From assembly GCF_016313185.1 (NCBI RefSeq), contig NZ_CP066218.1:4588001-4652000 (forward strand): DNA of 64,000 nt, given 5' to 3'. The notes under the pieces were generated by a model, which saw only the letters and a program-made list of their open reading frames with translations, was not told the DNA's origin and searched no databases. The stretch is from Mycolicibacterium baixiangningiae. GTDB lineage: Bacteria > Actinomycetota > Actinomycetes > Mycobacteriales > Mycobacteriaceae. The position numbers were made by a program, and so were the translations under genes. Position 1 is the stretch's first letter, and each line of letters begins with the position of its first letter. Below, piece after piece: positions 1 through 9,418 of this stretch.

Positions 1-98
1 TGCCGGTTCATCTCGTATTCGAGCCGGTGGTAGACGCGCATGTAGGCCAGCCAGGCGCGGCGCTGCGACGGGTCGAGGCGGTGCCCGTCGTCGCTCAC
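1..98 (-). CDS. MarR-family regulator, 5' end only
   Basis: Only the first 32 codons lie in the window; the gene runs off the left edge. Read from the GTG at 98 it begins [20 protein letters not shown], followed by [12 protein letters not shown]. This amphipathic opening (LDP..RRAW..Y.R....LE.E) is typical of the N-terminal dimerisation helix of MarR-type winged-helix regulators. The GTG overlaps the TGA of add in a GTGA (95-98), so it should be translated from the cdd-deoA-add transcript. The family call rests on this short segment; the DNA-binding domain is not visible. Confidence 0.6.
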   Translation of the reverse strand, partial: MSDDGHRLDPSQRRAWLAYMRVYHRLEYEMNR

Positions 99-1183
99 CC
101 GGCGAGCACCGCGTAGCGCGGTTTGATGACGTCGTCGATCAACGCCAGGCGTTCGTCGAACGGGATGAACGAGGACTTCATCGCGTTGATGGTGAACCGC
201 GCCAGGTCGCTCCAGCCGTAGCCGAACGCCTCGACCAGCCGCAGCATCTCCTGACTCATCGTGGTGTCGCTCATCAGCCGGTTGTCGGTGTTGACCGTGA
301 CCCGGAACCGGGTGCGGGCGAGAAGGTCGAACGGGTGCCCGGCGATGCTGGCGACCGCGCCGGTCTGCACGTTGGAGCTCGGGCACAGCTCCAGCGGGAT
401 GCGCTTGTCGCGCAGGATGGCGGCCAGCCGGCCCAGCTTCACCTGCCCGTCGGGCGCCACCGTGATGTCGTCGGTGATGCGCACACCGTGGCCCAGCCGG
501 TCGGCGCCGCAGAACGCGATGGCCTCGTGGATGGACGGCAGGCCGAACGCCTCACCGGCGTGAATGGTGAAGCGTGCGTTGTTGGTCCGCATGTATTCGA
601 AAGCGTCGAGGTGACGGGTGGGCGGGTAGCCCGCCTCGGCACCGGCGATGTCGAAGCCGACGACGCCGCGGTCGCGGAACCGGATGGCCAGTTCGGCGAT
701 CTCGCGCGAGCGTGCGGCGTGCCGCATCGCGGTGACCAGGCAACGCACCGTGATCGTGCGGCCAGCGCTGGCGGCGGCCTTCTCCCCGTCGGCGAAACCG
801 GCCAGCACCGCGTCGACCACCTGATCCAGGCCCATACCGCCCTCGATGTGCAGTTCGGGGGCGAACCGCACCTCGGCGTAGACGACGTTGTCCCCGGCCA
901 GGTCTTCCACGCATTCGAAGGCCACCCGGTGCAGCGCGTCGGCGGTCTGCATCACCCCGACCGTGTGCGCGAACGGTTCGAGGTAGCGCACCAGCGAACC
1001 GCTGTGGGCGGCGGTGCGGAAGAACGTCGCCAGCTCGTCGACGTCGTCGGTGGGCAGGTCGTCGTAACCGGTGTGGGTGGCCAGTTCGAGCACGGTCGAC
1101 GGACGCAGACCGCCGTCGAGGTGATCGTGCAGCAGCGCCTTGGGCGCCTGCCGGATGTTGTCCAACGTCAGCGGTGTCGTCAT
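95..1183 (-). CDS. add: Adenosine deaminase
   Basis: Hydrolytic deamination of adenosine to inosine in purine salvage, cytosolic. 362 aa, normal for the mycobacterial enzyme. The zinc-binding HxH lies in LLHDHLDGG near residues 19-21, further metal/catalytic residues in [10 protein letters not shown] and LGHGVRI, and the late Asp in VNTDNRL. I start at the ATG at 1183 rather than the in-frame GTG at 1189, because the GAGGAG ribosome-binding site (1193-1198) is 9 nt from the ATG but only 3 nt from the GTG. It follows deoA after 40 bp and overlaps the next MarR-type gene by 4 bp, so it is the third gene of a nucleoside-salvage operon. Confidence 0.93.
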   Translation of the reverse strand: MTTPLTLDNIRQAPKALLHDHLDGGLRPSTVLELATHTGYDDLPTDDVDELATFFRTAAHSGSLVRYLEPFAHTVGVMQTADALHRVAFECVEDLAGDNVVYAEVRFAPELHIEGGMGLDQVVDAVLAGFADGEKAAASAGRTITVRCLVTAMRHAARSREIAELAIRFRDRGVVGFDIAGAEAGYPPTRHLDAFEYMRTNNARFTIHAGEAFGLPSIHEAIAFCGADRLGHGVRITDDITVAPDGQVKLGRLAAILRDKRIPLELCPSSNVQTGAVASIAGHPFDLLARTRFRVTVNTDNRLMSDTTMSQEMLRLVEAFGYGWSDLARFTINAMKSSFIPFDERLALIDDVIKPRYAVLAG

Positions 1184-1223
1184 CGGCACATGCTCCTCAC
1201 GTCGTCGTCCTCAAGTCACGGTC

Positions 1224-2549
1224 TCAAGTCGTCGTGGTGATCCGATCGATGATCAGCGGACGGGCCTGCGGGGCGCTCTCACCCACGGTCCAGGCGCCGT
1301 CGAGTTCGGCGCGGGCCGGGCCGAGCCGGGCCGGGGTGTCGGTGTAGAGGGTGAACAGGGCTTCGCCCGCGCTCACCGGCTCACCGGGCCGGCGGTGGAT
1401 GCGGATCCCGGCGCCGAACTGCACCTGGTCACCGGGTGCCGAGCGGCCCGCTCCGAGCCGCCACACCGCCAGACCCACCGCCATCGCGTCGATGTCACCC
1501 ATGGTGCCATTGCGCGGTGCCGTGACGGTGTCGGTGTGGACACCGATGGGCAACGCCCCGGTGGACAGGGCCGTCACATCGCCGCCCTGGGCCGCGACGA
1601 GCGCACGGAAGCAGTCCATCGCGGTGCCGTCACGCAGGGTCTCGGCGGGGTCTTTCGCGTCCAGGCCGGCGGCGTCGAGCATCTCGGCGGCCAGCGCCAG
1701 CGTCAGCTCGACCACGTCGGCCGGGCCACCGCCGGCGAGCACGTCGAGCGATTCGACGACCTCGACCGCGTTGCCGACGGCGCGGCCCAGCGGCACCGAC
1801 ATATCGGTGAGCAGGGCACGCGTGACCAGGCCGTGCGCCTCGCCCAACTCGACCATGGTGCGGGCCAGTTCGCGGGCCCGGGCTTCATCGGGCAGGAAGG
1901 CGCCCGAGCCGACCTTCGTATCGAGCACCAGCGCGCGGGCGCCCTCGGCGATCTTCTTGCTCATCACCGAGCTGGCGATCAACGGCAGCGATTCGGTGGT
2001 CGCGGTGACGTCGCGCAGCGCGTAGATCTTGCGATCTGCCGGGGCCAGCTCGCCCGCGGCGAAAATCGCCGCGCCGAGCTCGCGAAGCTGTTGGCGGATC
2101 TGGCTTTTCGACAGTTCCGCGGAGAACCCGGGGATGGCTTCGAGTTTGTCGAGCGTGCCGCCGGTATGGCCGAGTCCGCGGCCGGCGGCCTGAGGCACCG
2201 CGCCCCCGCACGCCATCACCACCGGCACCAGCGGGATGGTGATCTTGTCGCCGACGCCGCCGGTGGAGTGTTTGTCCACCAGTGCCAGCGGGCGGCCGTC
2301 GGTGGCGCGGCGCAGGTCGGTGAAGTCGAACCGCTCCCCCGAGGCCACCATCGCCGCGGTCCACCGCGAGATCTCGGCTCCGGTCATCCCGCGCAGGAAG
2401 ATCGCCATCAGCAGCGCCGACATCTGCTCGTCGGCCACCTGACCGCGGGTGTACCCGTCGATCACCCAGTCGATCGCCCCGTCGGACAGCGCGCCGCCGT
2501 CGCGTTTGGTCCGGATGACCGTCGGCGCATCGAACGCGAACTCCGTCAC
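1224..2549 (-). CDS. deoA: Thymidine phosphorylase
   Basis: Phosphorolysis of thymidine (and deoxyuridine) to base plus deoxyribose-1-phosphate. 441 aa. The family signature around DKHSTGGVGDK (near residue 80) is intact, as is the downstream glycosyltransferase-3 fold with GGTLDKLEAIPGF and DTKVGSGAF. The GTG start at 2549 gives VTEFAFDAPTVIRTKRDGG, the usual N-terminus; it overlaps the cdd stop (GTGA, 2546-2549) and has a strong GGAGGAGGA site just upstream. The reading frame stays open far upstream, but that extension runs over cdd and is not used. Second gene of the cdd-deoA-add operon. Confidence 0.93.
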   Translation of the reverse strand: MTEFAFDAPTVIRTKRDGGALSDGAIDWVIDGYTRGQVADEQMSALLMAIFLRGMTGAEISRWTAAMVASGERFDFTDLRRATDGRPLALVDKHSTGGVGDKITIPLVPVVMACGGAVPQAAGRGLGHTGGTLDKLEAIPGFSAELSKSQIRQQLRELGAAIFAAGELAPADRKIYALRDVTATTESLPLIASSVMSKKIAEGARALVLDTKVGSGAFLPDEARARELARTMVELGEAHGLVTRALLTDMSVPLGRAVGNAVEVVESLDVLAGGGPADVVELTLALAAEMLDAAGLDAKDPAETLRDGTAMDCFRALVAAQGGDVTALSTGALPIGVHTDTVTAPRNGTMGDIDAMAVGLAVWRLGAGRSAPGDQVQFGAGIRIHRRPGEPVSAGEALFTLYTDTPARLGPARAELDGAWTVGESAPQARPLIIDRITTTT

Positions 2550-2971
2550 GGTTTTTCCTCCTCCGGCAGCCGGTGGTGGCGGGCCAGGTCGTCGGGCCCG
2601 AACGCGTCCGGGAGCAGGTCGCGAAGTGGCCGCGGGCCGTGCGGATGGTCGATCAGCAGCTCCGGTCCGCCGTGTTCGAACAGCACCTGACGGCAGCGGC
2701 CGCACGGCATCAGCACCTCGGCGTCGGGCCCCACACAGGACAGCGCGACCAGCCGGCCGCCCCCGCTGGAAAACAGGGCGCAGACCACAGCGCACTCGGC
2801 ACAGAGACCCAGGCCATATGAGACATTCTCCACATTGCAACCGGCCACCATTCGGTGATCGTCGACCAGTGCCGCCGCGCCCACCGGAAACCCCGAATAG
2901 GGTGCATAGGCGTGCTTACTAGCATCAATTGCCCTGCGCCGCAACAGTTCCCAGTCGATCTCGGGGGACAT
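2546..2971 (-). CDS. cdd: Cytidine deaminase
   Basis: Deaminates cytidine/deoxycytidine to uridine/deoxyuridine. 141 aa, the short tetrameric class. Zinc site seen as CAECAVV (Cys and catalytic Glu, near residues 56-58) and PCGRCRQVL (two Cys ligands); the substrate segment CNVENVSYGLGLC is present. First gene of the salvage operon and divergent from sdhC across 232 bp, so its promoter lies between 2972 and 3200. Stop overlaps the deoA start by 4 bp. Confidence 0.95.
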   Translation of the reverse strand: MSPEIDWELLRRRAIDASKHAYAPYSGFPVGAAALVDDHRMVAGCNVENVSYGLGLCAECAVVCALFSSGGGRLVALSCVGPDAEVLMPCGRCRQVLFEHGGPELLIDHPHGPRPLRDLLPDAFGPDDLARHHRLPEEEKP

Positions 2972-3112
2972 CCCAGCTCCTTCACCGCGTCACTGAATGG
3001 ATTCCGAAGAACGAGCCCCGAAACCCGCCGAAGCACGTAGGGGACCCTAACTTTCGCCCTCTGAGCGGGGCATACGGCAACACGCTAGTTCGTTCGGCAG
3101 TACAAAGGGGAT

Positions 3113-3136
3113 TAGAGTCGCCCCGAGGTTTGGGGC
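3113..3136 (+). promoter_or_regulatory. Candidate -10 and leader hairpin upstream of sdhC
   Basis: A mycobacterial-type -10 (TAGAGT, 3113-3118) is followed directly by a small perfect hairpin, GCCCC-gaggttt-GGGGC (3120-3136), about 70 nt ahead of sdhC. If the -10 is used, the hairpin sits at the 5' end of the sdh mRNA. No -35 is obvious. Position and shape only; weak. Confidence 0.3.
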
Positions 3137-3203
3137 AGTGGTTCAGGCCGGCAGAGGTTCTCGAATCCGCCCCAAGCGTCCACCGATGGCGTTGGAGGAC
3201 CAG

Positions 3204-3632
3204 ATGAGTACTGCGACAACAGCGGATACCGACGTACCGTCGCCGCGATCGAAACCGTCCCGCCGGCGCACGCTCTACCGCGGTGACCCGGGTATGTGGT
3301 CGTGGGTGCTGCACCGGATCACCGGCGCGGCGATCTTCTTCTTCCTGTTCGTCCACGTGGTGGACACCGCACTGGTCCGCGTCAGCCCCGAGGCCTACAA
3401 CGCCGTCATCGAGACCTACAAGACCCCGATCATCGGTCTGATGGAGATCGGCCTGGTGGGCGCGGTGCTCTACCACGCCCTCAACGGCATCCGCGTCATC
3501 CTCATCGACTTCTGGTCCAAGGGCCCGCGCTACCAGCGGCAGATGCTGTGGGTGGTGGCGGGCGTGTTCATCACAGTCATGATCGCGTCGCTCGGCGTGA
3601 TCGGCATGCACATGGCGGAGCGTTTCCTATGA
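3204..3632 (+). CDS. sdhC: Succinate dehydrogenase cytochrome b subunit
   Basis: Membrane anchor subunit of complex II; with SdhD it binds haem b and quinone. 142 aa. After a 35-residue polar N-terminus come three membrane segments: WSWVLHRITGAAIFFFLFVHVVD, the IIGLMEIGLVGAVLYHALNGIRVI helix with the haem-type HALNG, and WVVAGVFITVMIASLGVIGM. Start ATG 3204 follows GGAGGAC with normal spacing; the frame is open further upstream but without a site. Its stop overlaps an ATG (ATGA, 3629-3632) that opens a 16-codon mini-ORF leading into sdhD. Confidence 0.92.
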   Translation: MSTATTADTDVPSPRSKPSRRRTLYRGDPGMWSWVLHRITGAAIFFFLFVHVVDTALVRVSPEAYNAVIETYKTPIIGLMEIGLVGAVLYHALNGIRVILIDFWSKGPRYQRQMLWVVAGVFITVMIASLGVIGMHMAERFL

Positions 3633-3679
3633 GCGCTCCGGAGGGCAGGAGCGCAGCGACCCGGGAAGGGTTGGAGTGA
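3629..3679 (+). CDS. 16-codon linker ORF between sdhC and sdhD
   Basis: A tiny frame encoding MSAPEGRSAATREGLE. Its ATG overlaps the sdhC stop (ATGA) and its TGA overlaps the sdhD ATG (TGATG, 3677-3681), so ribosomes could pass from sdhC through it into sdhD without leaving the message. The GGAAGGG ahead of sdhD lies inside it. The DNA (ggagggcaggagcgcagcga) resembles short GC-rich linkers I recall in actinobacterial intergenic regions, so it may be a coupling spacer rather than a functional peptide. Confidence 0.35.
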   Translation: MSAPEGRSAATREGLE

Positions 3680-4152
3680 TGGCAGAGAACCCCTACGACC
3701 ACGTCAGCGAACGGGGCGGGCCCGCACCCGTCCTCCAGCGCAGCCATGACCGGCCGCCGAGCCTGGACAACCCGCGCGCGCCCAAACGCGCAGGCGGCAT
3801 GCCGAACTTCGAGAAGTACGCCTGGCTGTTCATGCGCTTCTCCGGCCTCGTGCTGGTGTTCCTGGCGCTGGGCCACCTGTTCATCATGCTGATGTGGGAC
3901 GAAGGCGTGTACCGCATCGACTTCAACTACGTCGCGCAGCGCTGGTCGTCACCGTTCTGGCAGACGTGGGACCTGCTGCTGCTGTGGCTGGCCCAGCTGC
4001 ACGGCGGCAACGGCCTGCGCGTGATCATCTCCGACTACGCCCGCAAGGACTCGACGCGGTTCTGGCTGAACTCGCTGCTGGCGCTGTCGATGATCTTCAT
4101 CCTCGTCCTCGGCACCTACGTGCTGTTGACGTTCGACGCGAACATCTCGTAA
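3679..4152 (+). CDS. sdhD: Succinate dehydrogenase membrane anchor subunit
   Basis: Second membrane anchor of complex II. 157 aa; a 50-residue hydrophilic N-terminus precedes three hydrophobic helices (WLFMRFSGLVLVFLALGHLFIMLMW, WQTWDLLLLWLAQLHGGNGLRVII, LLALSMIFILVLGTYVLLTF). The His in ALGHLF and the RVIISDY segment fit haem/quinone-site positions. ATG at 3679 is preceded by an in-frame GTG at 3676; either could be used. sdhA follows after 13 bp. Confidence 0.9.
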   Translation: MAENPYDHVSERGGPAPVLQRSHDRPPSLDNPRAPKRAGGMPNFEKYAWLFMRFSGLVLVFLALGHLFIMLMWDEGVYRIDFNYVAQRWSSPFWQTWDLLLLWLAQLHGGNGLRVIISDYARKDSTRFWLNSLLALSMIFILVLGTYVLLTFDANIS

Positions 4153-4165
4153 GGACTCGGCTCAC

Positions 4166-5920
<1,755 letters not shown>

Positions 5921-5922
5921 CG

Positions 5923-6693
5923 ATGAGCGCACCAGTCATCGACAAACAAGACACTCCCCCCGTGCCCGAGGGCGCGGTGATGGTGACGCTGAAGATCGCC
6001 CGGTTCAATCCGGAGGACCCCGACGCCGCCGGTTTCCAGAGCTTCCGCGTCCCGTGCCTGCCCACCGACCGGCTGCTCAACCTGCTGCACTACGCGAAGT
6101 GGTACATCGACGGCACGCTGTCCTTCCGCCGATCCTGCGCGCACGGCGTCTGCGGGTCCGATGCGATGCGCATCAACGGGGTGAACCGGCTGGCCTGCAA
6201 GGTGCTGATGCGCGACATGCTGCCCAAGAAGGCGGGCAAGCAGCTGACGATCACCATCGAGCCGATCCGCGGGCTGCCCGTGGAGAAGGATCTCGTGGTC
6301 GACATGGAGCCGTTCTTCGACGCCTACCGTGCAGTCAAGCCGTACCTGATGACCAGCGGTAACCCGCCGACCAAGGAACGCATCCAGAGCCAGGTCGACC
6401 GCGCGCGCTACGACGACACCACCAAGTGCATCCTGTGCGCGGCGTGCACGACGAGCTGCCCGATCTACTGGACCGATGGGTCCTATGTCGGCCCGGCCGC
6501 GATCGTCAACGCCCACCGGTTCATCTTCGACAGCCGCGACGAGGGCGCCGCCGAACGGCTCGACATCCTCAACGACGCGGACGGTGTGTGGCGCTGCCGC
6601 ACCACGTTCAACTGCACCGAGGCGTGCCCGCGCGGCATCCAGATCACCCAGGCGATCCAGGAGGTCAAGCGCGCGTTGATGTTCGCCCGCTGA
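5923..6693 (+). CDS. sdhB: Succinate dehydrogenase iron-sulfur subunit
   Basis: Electron-transfer subunit of complex II, 256 aa. The [2Fe-2S] ferredoxin domain has CAHGVCGSDAMRI..NRLAC; the C-terminal dicluster domain has CILCAACTTSCP and CRTTFNCTEACPRGI for the [4Fe-4S] and [3Fe-4S] centres. Last gene of the operon. A 58-bp repeat copy begins 10 bp after the stop. Confidence 0.97.
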   Translation: MSAPVIDKQDTPPVPEGAVMVTLKIARFNPEDPDAAGFQSFRVPCLPTDRLLNLLHYAKWYIDGTLSFRRSCAHGVCGSDAMRINGVNRLACKVLMRDMLPKKAGKQLTITIEPIRGLPVEKDLVVDMEPFFDAYRAVKPYLMTSGNPPTKERIQSQVDRARYDDTTKCILCAACTTSCPIYWTDGSYVGPAAIVNAHRFIFDSRDEGAAERLDILNDADGVWRCRTTFNCTEACPRGIQITQAIQEVKRALMFAR

Positions 6694-6703
6694 CCCCTTT
6701 CGC

Positions 6704-6761
6704 CGAGCGAGCGTGTTTGTACGCCGACACGCCGTCACCGCCGTACAACACTGCGCGCTCG
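6704..6761 (+). repeat. 58-bp palindromic repeat, copy A
   Basis: Ends form an imperfect hairpin (CGAGCGAGCGTG.TTGTACG against CGTACAAC..TGCGCGCTCG) around a core ACACGCCGTCACC. Aligned without gaps to the reverse complement of 7730-7787 it matches at 46 of 58 positions. The two copies lie in opposite orientation on either side of the DUF559 gene. It looks like a REP-type element; a role as an sdhB terminator is possible but there is no T-run. Confidence 0.75.
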
Positions 6762-6831
6762 TGGAGTGAGTTATCCACAGGTGGTCATCGCCTACTTCCG
6801 ATGGTTGCTGTGATCGCCGCACGATGCTCGG

Positions 6832-7719
6832 GTGAGCACCGAACTGCGCCGACTGTTCGACGCCCAGGGTGGGGTGGCGACCTCCGCGCAGATCCTCGAC
6901 GTGGTCAGTCGGCGTGCCATGCAGAGGCGGCTCGACGCCGGTGACCTGTCGAAGGTGTGGCCGGGAATCTACTGCCTCGGCGTACCCGACGACGCCACCC
7001 GGCTGCGGGGGCTCGACCTTCGCGCCGGTGAGCCCGTCGCGATCTGCCTGTCCACCGCCGCGGCCGCATACGGCTTCGACACCGAGAGCGTGGCCGACCT
7101 CCACGTGCTGAACCCCGTCGGTCATCTGCTCCGCGACAGCGACGGTCTGGTCGTGCATCGCCGCGACGGCGCTCCCCTGACAGAGGTGGACGGGCGGCCG
7201 GCAACAACGCCGGAATGGACGGCGGTCGAGGTGGCGCGAAACCTCCGTCGTCCCCGCGCACTGGCGACGCTCGATGCGGCGCTGCGCAGCGGGACGTGCG
7301 ACAGACGACAGCTCCGCTCGGCGGCCGCGCGCCAGGCCGGCAGGCGCGGCATCGTCTCAGTGCGCCCACTGATCCCACGTGCCGACCCACTGGCAGAGTC
7401 GCCGATGGAGAGCGAGGCCAGGCTCGTGATGCTCGACGGCGGACTCCGGACACCGGTGCTGCAGCACGAGATTCTCGATCGCGACCGCCGGATCTGGCGA
7501 GTGGACTTCGCGTGGCCGGAGCGTCTGGTCGCCGTCGAGTACGACGGCTTCGACTGGCACAGCAGGCCGGAGGACTTCCGCAGGGACCGGCGTAAGCGCG
7601 CGGCACTCCAGGAGATCGGCTGGGAGGTGATCTCGATCGTCGCGGACGATGTCAGGCGCGACGGGTGGGGCATGATCCGCCGCATCGAGACGGCGCTCGC
7701 GCGCAGGCCGGCGGCGTGA
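6832..7719 (+). CDS. DUF559-family protein with AbiEi-like N-terminus
   Basis: 295 aa. The N-terminus (LRRLFDAQGGVATSAQILDVVSRRAMQRRLDAG, then VWPGIYCLG) is the winged-helix segment also found in type IV antitoxins of the AbiEi kind. The C-terminus (VDFAWPERLVAVEYDGFDWH..PEDFRRDRRKRAALQEIGWEVISI) is the DUF559 PD-(D/E)xK-like fold of very-short-patch-repair-type endonucleases; the Asp of VDFAWP and Glu of VEYDG are candidate active-site residues. Such genes are numerous in mycobacteria and of unknown function. GTG start with no clear ribosome-binding site, so the message may be leaderless. Stands alone, flanked by inverted 58-bp repeats. Confidence 0.8.
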   Translation: MSTELRRLFDAQGGVATSAQILDVVSRRAMQRRLDAGDLSKVWPGIYCLGVPDDATRLRGLDLRAGEPVAICLSTAAAAYGFDTESVADLHVLNPVGHLLRDSDGLVVHRRDGAPLTEVDGRPATTPEWTAVEVARNLRRPRALATLDAALRSGTCDRRQLRSAAARQAGRRGIVSVRPLIPRADPLAESPMESEARLVMLDGGLRTPVLQHEILDRDRRIWRVDFAWPERLVAVEYDGFDWHSRPEDFRRDRRKRAALQEIGWEVISIVADDVRRDGWGMIRRIETALARRPAA

Positions 7720-7729
7720 CATACACCCG

Positions 7730-7787
7730 CGACCGCTCAACGTTGTACCCAGGTGACGGCGTGTTGCCGTACAGACACGTGCGCTCG
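7730..7787 (-). repeat. 58-bp palindromic repeat, copy B (inverted)
   Basis: Inverted partner of 6704-6761 (46/58 identical, no gaps), starting 10 bp after the DUF559 stop. It shares the core ACACGCCGTCACC and hairpin arms GTACAAC / TGTACG. It ends 8 bp before the -35 of the next gene's ECF41-type promoter. Copy A likewise begins 10 bp after the upstream sdhB stop. Confidence 0.75.
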
Positions 7788-7795
7788 CGCAGCGG

Positions 7796-7822
7796 TGTCA
7801 CACTGACGCGCCCTGTCTCGTC
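7796..7822 (+). promoter_or_regulatory. ECF41-type sigma promoter for the CMD-family gene
   Basis: TGTCACA (7796-7802), then 16 bp, then CGTC (7819-7822), ending 8 bp before the ATG at 7831. This is the promoter form established for ECF41 sigma factors, and the ECF41 gene is the next gene on the opposite strand. The expected transcription start is at or next to the start codon. Confidence 0.75.
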
Positions 7823-7830
7823 TGACAGGT

Positions 7831-8421
7831 ATGACGACAACACGCATCGCCCCAGTCCCGCCGCAGCGCGCGTCGCTGCTGATCAAGCTCTTCTACCGGG
7901 TGGCCAAGCGCCGTTTCGGCGAGGTGCCTGAACCGTTCGCCGTCGCCGCGCATCATCCGCGGCTCATGGTCGCCAACGTCGTGCACGAGGGGCTGCTGCA
8001 GTCCGGCTCCAAGGTCCTGCCGGCCAGTGTCCGCGAACTCGCCGTGTACTGGACCGCGCGCACGGTCGGCTGCTCGTGGTGTGTCGACTTCGGCGCGATG
8101 CTGCAGCGCCTCGACGGCCTCGACGTCGACCGGCTCACCGACATCGACGACTACGCCACCTCCCCGCGCTACACCGACGACGAACGTGCGGCCATCGCCT
8201 ACGCCGACGCGATGACCACCGACCCGCACACCGTCACCGACGACCAGGTGGCCGACCTGCGTCGCCGCTTCGGGGATGCCGGCGTGATCGAGCTGACCTA
8301 CCAGATCGGGCTGGAGAACATGCGGGCCCGGATGTATGCGGCGCTGGGCATCACCGAGCAGGGCTTCAGTTCCGACGCCTGCCGGGTGCCCTGGCTCACC
8401 AACGAAGAGGCGACCCCGTGA
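7831..8421 (+). CDS. Carboxymuconolactone decarboxylase-family protein
   Basis: 196 aa AhpD-like alpha-helical protein. The core VRELAVYWTARTVGCSWCVDFGAML has the CxxC of alkylhydroperoxidase-type members (GCSWC) and the acidic residue of the family (VRELA). The usual proton-relay motif ExxCxxC-x3-H is incomplete because the final His is replaced (CVDFG), so peroxidase activity is uncertain. ECF41 sigma factors are regularly paired with such CMD proteins, and the promoter ahead of it fits that sigma. Its last 26 bp overlap the 3' end of the convergent sigma gene. Confidence 0.85.
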   Translation: MTTTRIAPVPPQRASLLIKLFYRVAKRRFGEVPEPFAVAAHHPRLMVANVVHEGLLQSGSKVLPASVRELAVYWTARTVGCSWCVDFGAMLQRLDGLDVDRLTDIDDYATSPRYTDDERAAIAYADAMTTDPHTVTDDQVADLRRRFGDAGVIELTYQIGLENMRARMYAALGITEQGFSSDACRVPWLTNEEATP

Positions 8422-9304
8422 ACTTGTCCGGGTTGGCGATGTCCCATACCGCGACGACCTTGCCGTCGCGCACGGTGAGCGCCTGGATGTGCGGCGCCAT
8501 CGCCGGCCACTCGCCGTCGGCGGTGAGCCCCGCGGTGTAGAGCCCGAGGTCGCCGTTGACGAGCGCGACGTCGCCGGCCTCGAAGAACCGCGGGCCGTAG
8601 CGGCGGGCCAACCCGAAGATGAACCGGGCCACCTTGTCCGCACCGCGGATGACGCGAGCGGCCGTGGGCGCCTTGCGGTTCGAGTCACCGGTGAAGGTGA
8701 CGTCGGGATGGAGCAGTTCGACGACGGCGGCCATGTCACCGGCCGCCATCGCCGCCATCAGCTTGCCGACGACCTCGTCGTGGGTCGGGTCGCGGGCCGG
8801 CGCCCCGGCATCGGTCACGACGCGGCGGGCGCGGGAGGCGAGTTGGCGGGCCGACGCCGCCGTGGTCCCCAGGGCGTCGGCGATCTCGACGAACGGCACG
8901 TCGAATCCGTCGTGCAGGACGAACGCGACCCGCTGGTCGGGGGTCAGCCGTTCGAGCACGACCATCGCCGCGAATCGGGCGTCCTCGGCGGCGACGACGG
9001 CGGCCAGCGGGTCCGTCCCGTCGAGCGGCGTGACGACCGGCTCGGGCAGCCATTCCCCGACGTAGGTCTCCCGCCGGTGGGCGGCCGAGCGCAACCGGTC
9101 AAGCCCGATGCGGCTGACCACCGTCATCAGCCATGCGCGAGGATCGGCGATGCCGGACCGGTTCTCCCCCAACGCGTTCCACCGCAGCCAGGCGTCTTGC
9201 ACCGCGTCCTCGGCGTCGGCCACCGATCCGGTCAGTCGGTAGGCGACGGACAGAAGGTACGGTCGCAGGTTTTCGAACTCGTCGACCCGCGCGCTCGCGG
9301 TCAT
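8396..9304 (-). CDS. sigJ: ECF41-family RNA polymerase sigma factor (SigJ-like)
   Basis: 302 aa. Region sigma-2 covers about residues 10-75 (LRPYLLSVAYRLTGSVADAEDAVQDAWLRW), sigma-4 about 110-165 (LTPDQRVAFVLHDGFDVPFVEIADALGTTAASARQLASRAR), followed by a SnoaL-like extension. The two ECF41 hallmarks are present: GEWLPEPVVT in the linker and DGKVVAVWDIANPDKF near the C-terminus. No anti-sigma gene is adjacent, as usual for this group, where the extension controls activity. Start taken at ATG 9304 (MTASARVDEFENLRP); the open frame upstream runs through a palindrome and is not coding. M. tuberculosis sigJ lies at the same place in the gene order. Confidence 0.88.
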   Translation of the reverse strand: MTASARVDEFENLRPYLLSVAYRLTGSVADAEDAVQDAWLRWNALGENRSGIADPRAWLMTVVSRIGLDRLRSAAHRRETYVGEWLPEPVVTPLDGTDPLAAVVAAEDARFAAMVVLERLTPDQRVAFVLHDGFDVPFVEIADALGTTAASARQLASRARRVVTDAGAPARDPTHDEVVGKLMAAMAAGDMAAVVELLHPDVTFTGDSNRKAPTAARVIRGADKVARFIFGLARRYGPRFFEAGDVALVNGDLGLYTAGLTADGEWPAMAPHIQALTVRDGKVVAVWDIANPDKFTGSPLRW

Positions 9305-9343
9305 ACGGCCGAGTGTAGGACGGCCAGGGACCTGCTCGGGCGT

Positions 9344-9403
9344 CGCGAGACTACGGTTGGTGACGGATTTCGACCGGAATCGGTCAGCAACCGTAGTCTC
9401 GCG
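9344..9403. repeat. 60-bp near-perfect palindrome
   Basis: Two 30-nt arms (9344-9373 and 9374-9403) match as reverse complements at 26 of 30 positions; the outer 16 bp (CGCGAGACTACGGTTG) are perfect. It fills the gap between the LysR stop and the sigma-factor start, so it could end lysR transcription, although no T-run follows. A hairpin at 18226-18285 shares the GAGACT(A/G)CGGT arm start, which suggests a dispersed element. Confidence 0.75.
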
Positions 9404-9418
9404 GCGGAACACGGCCCG

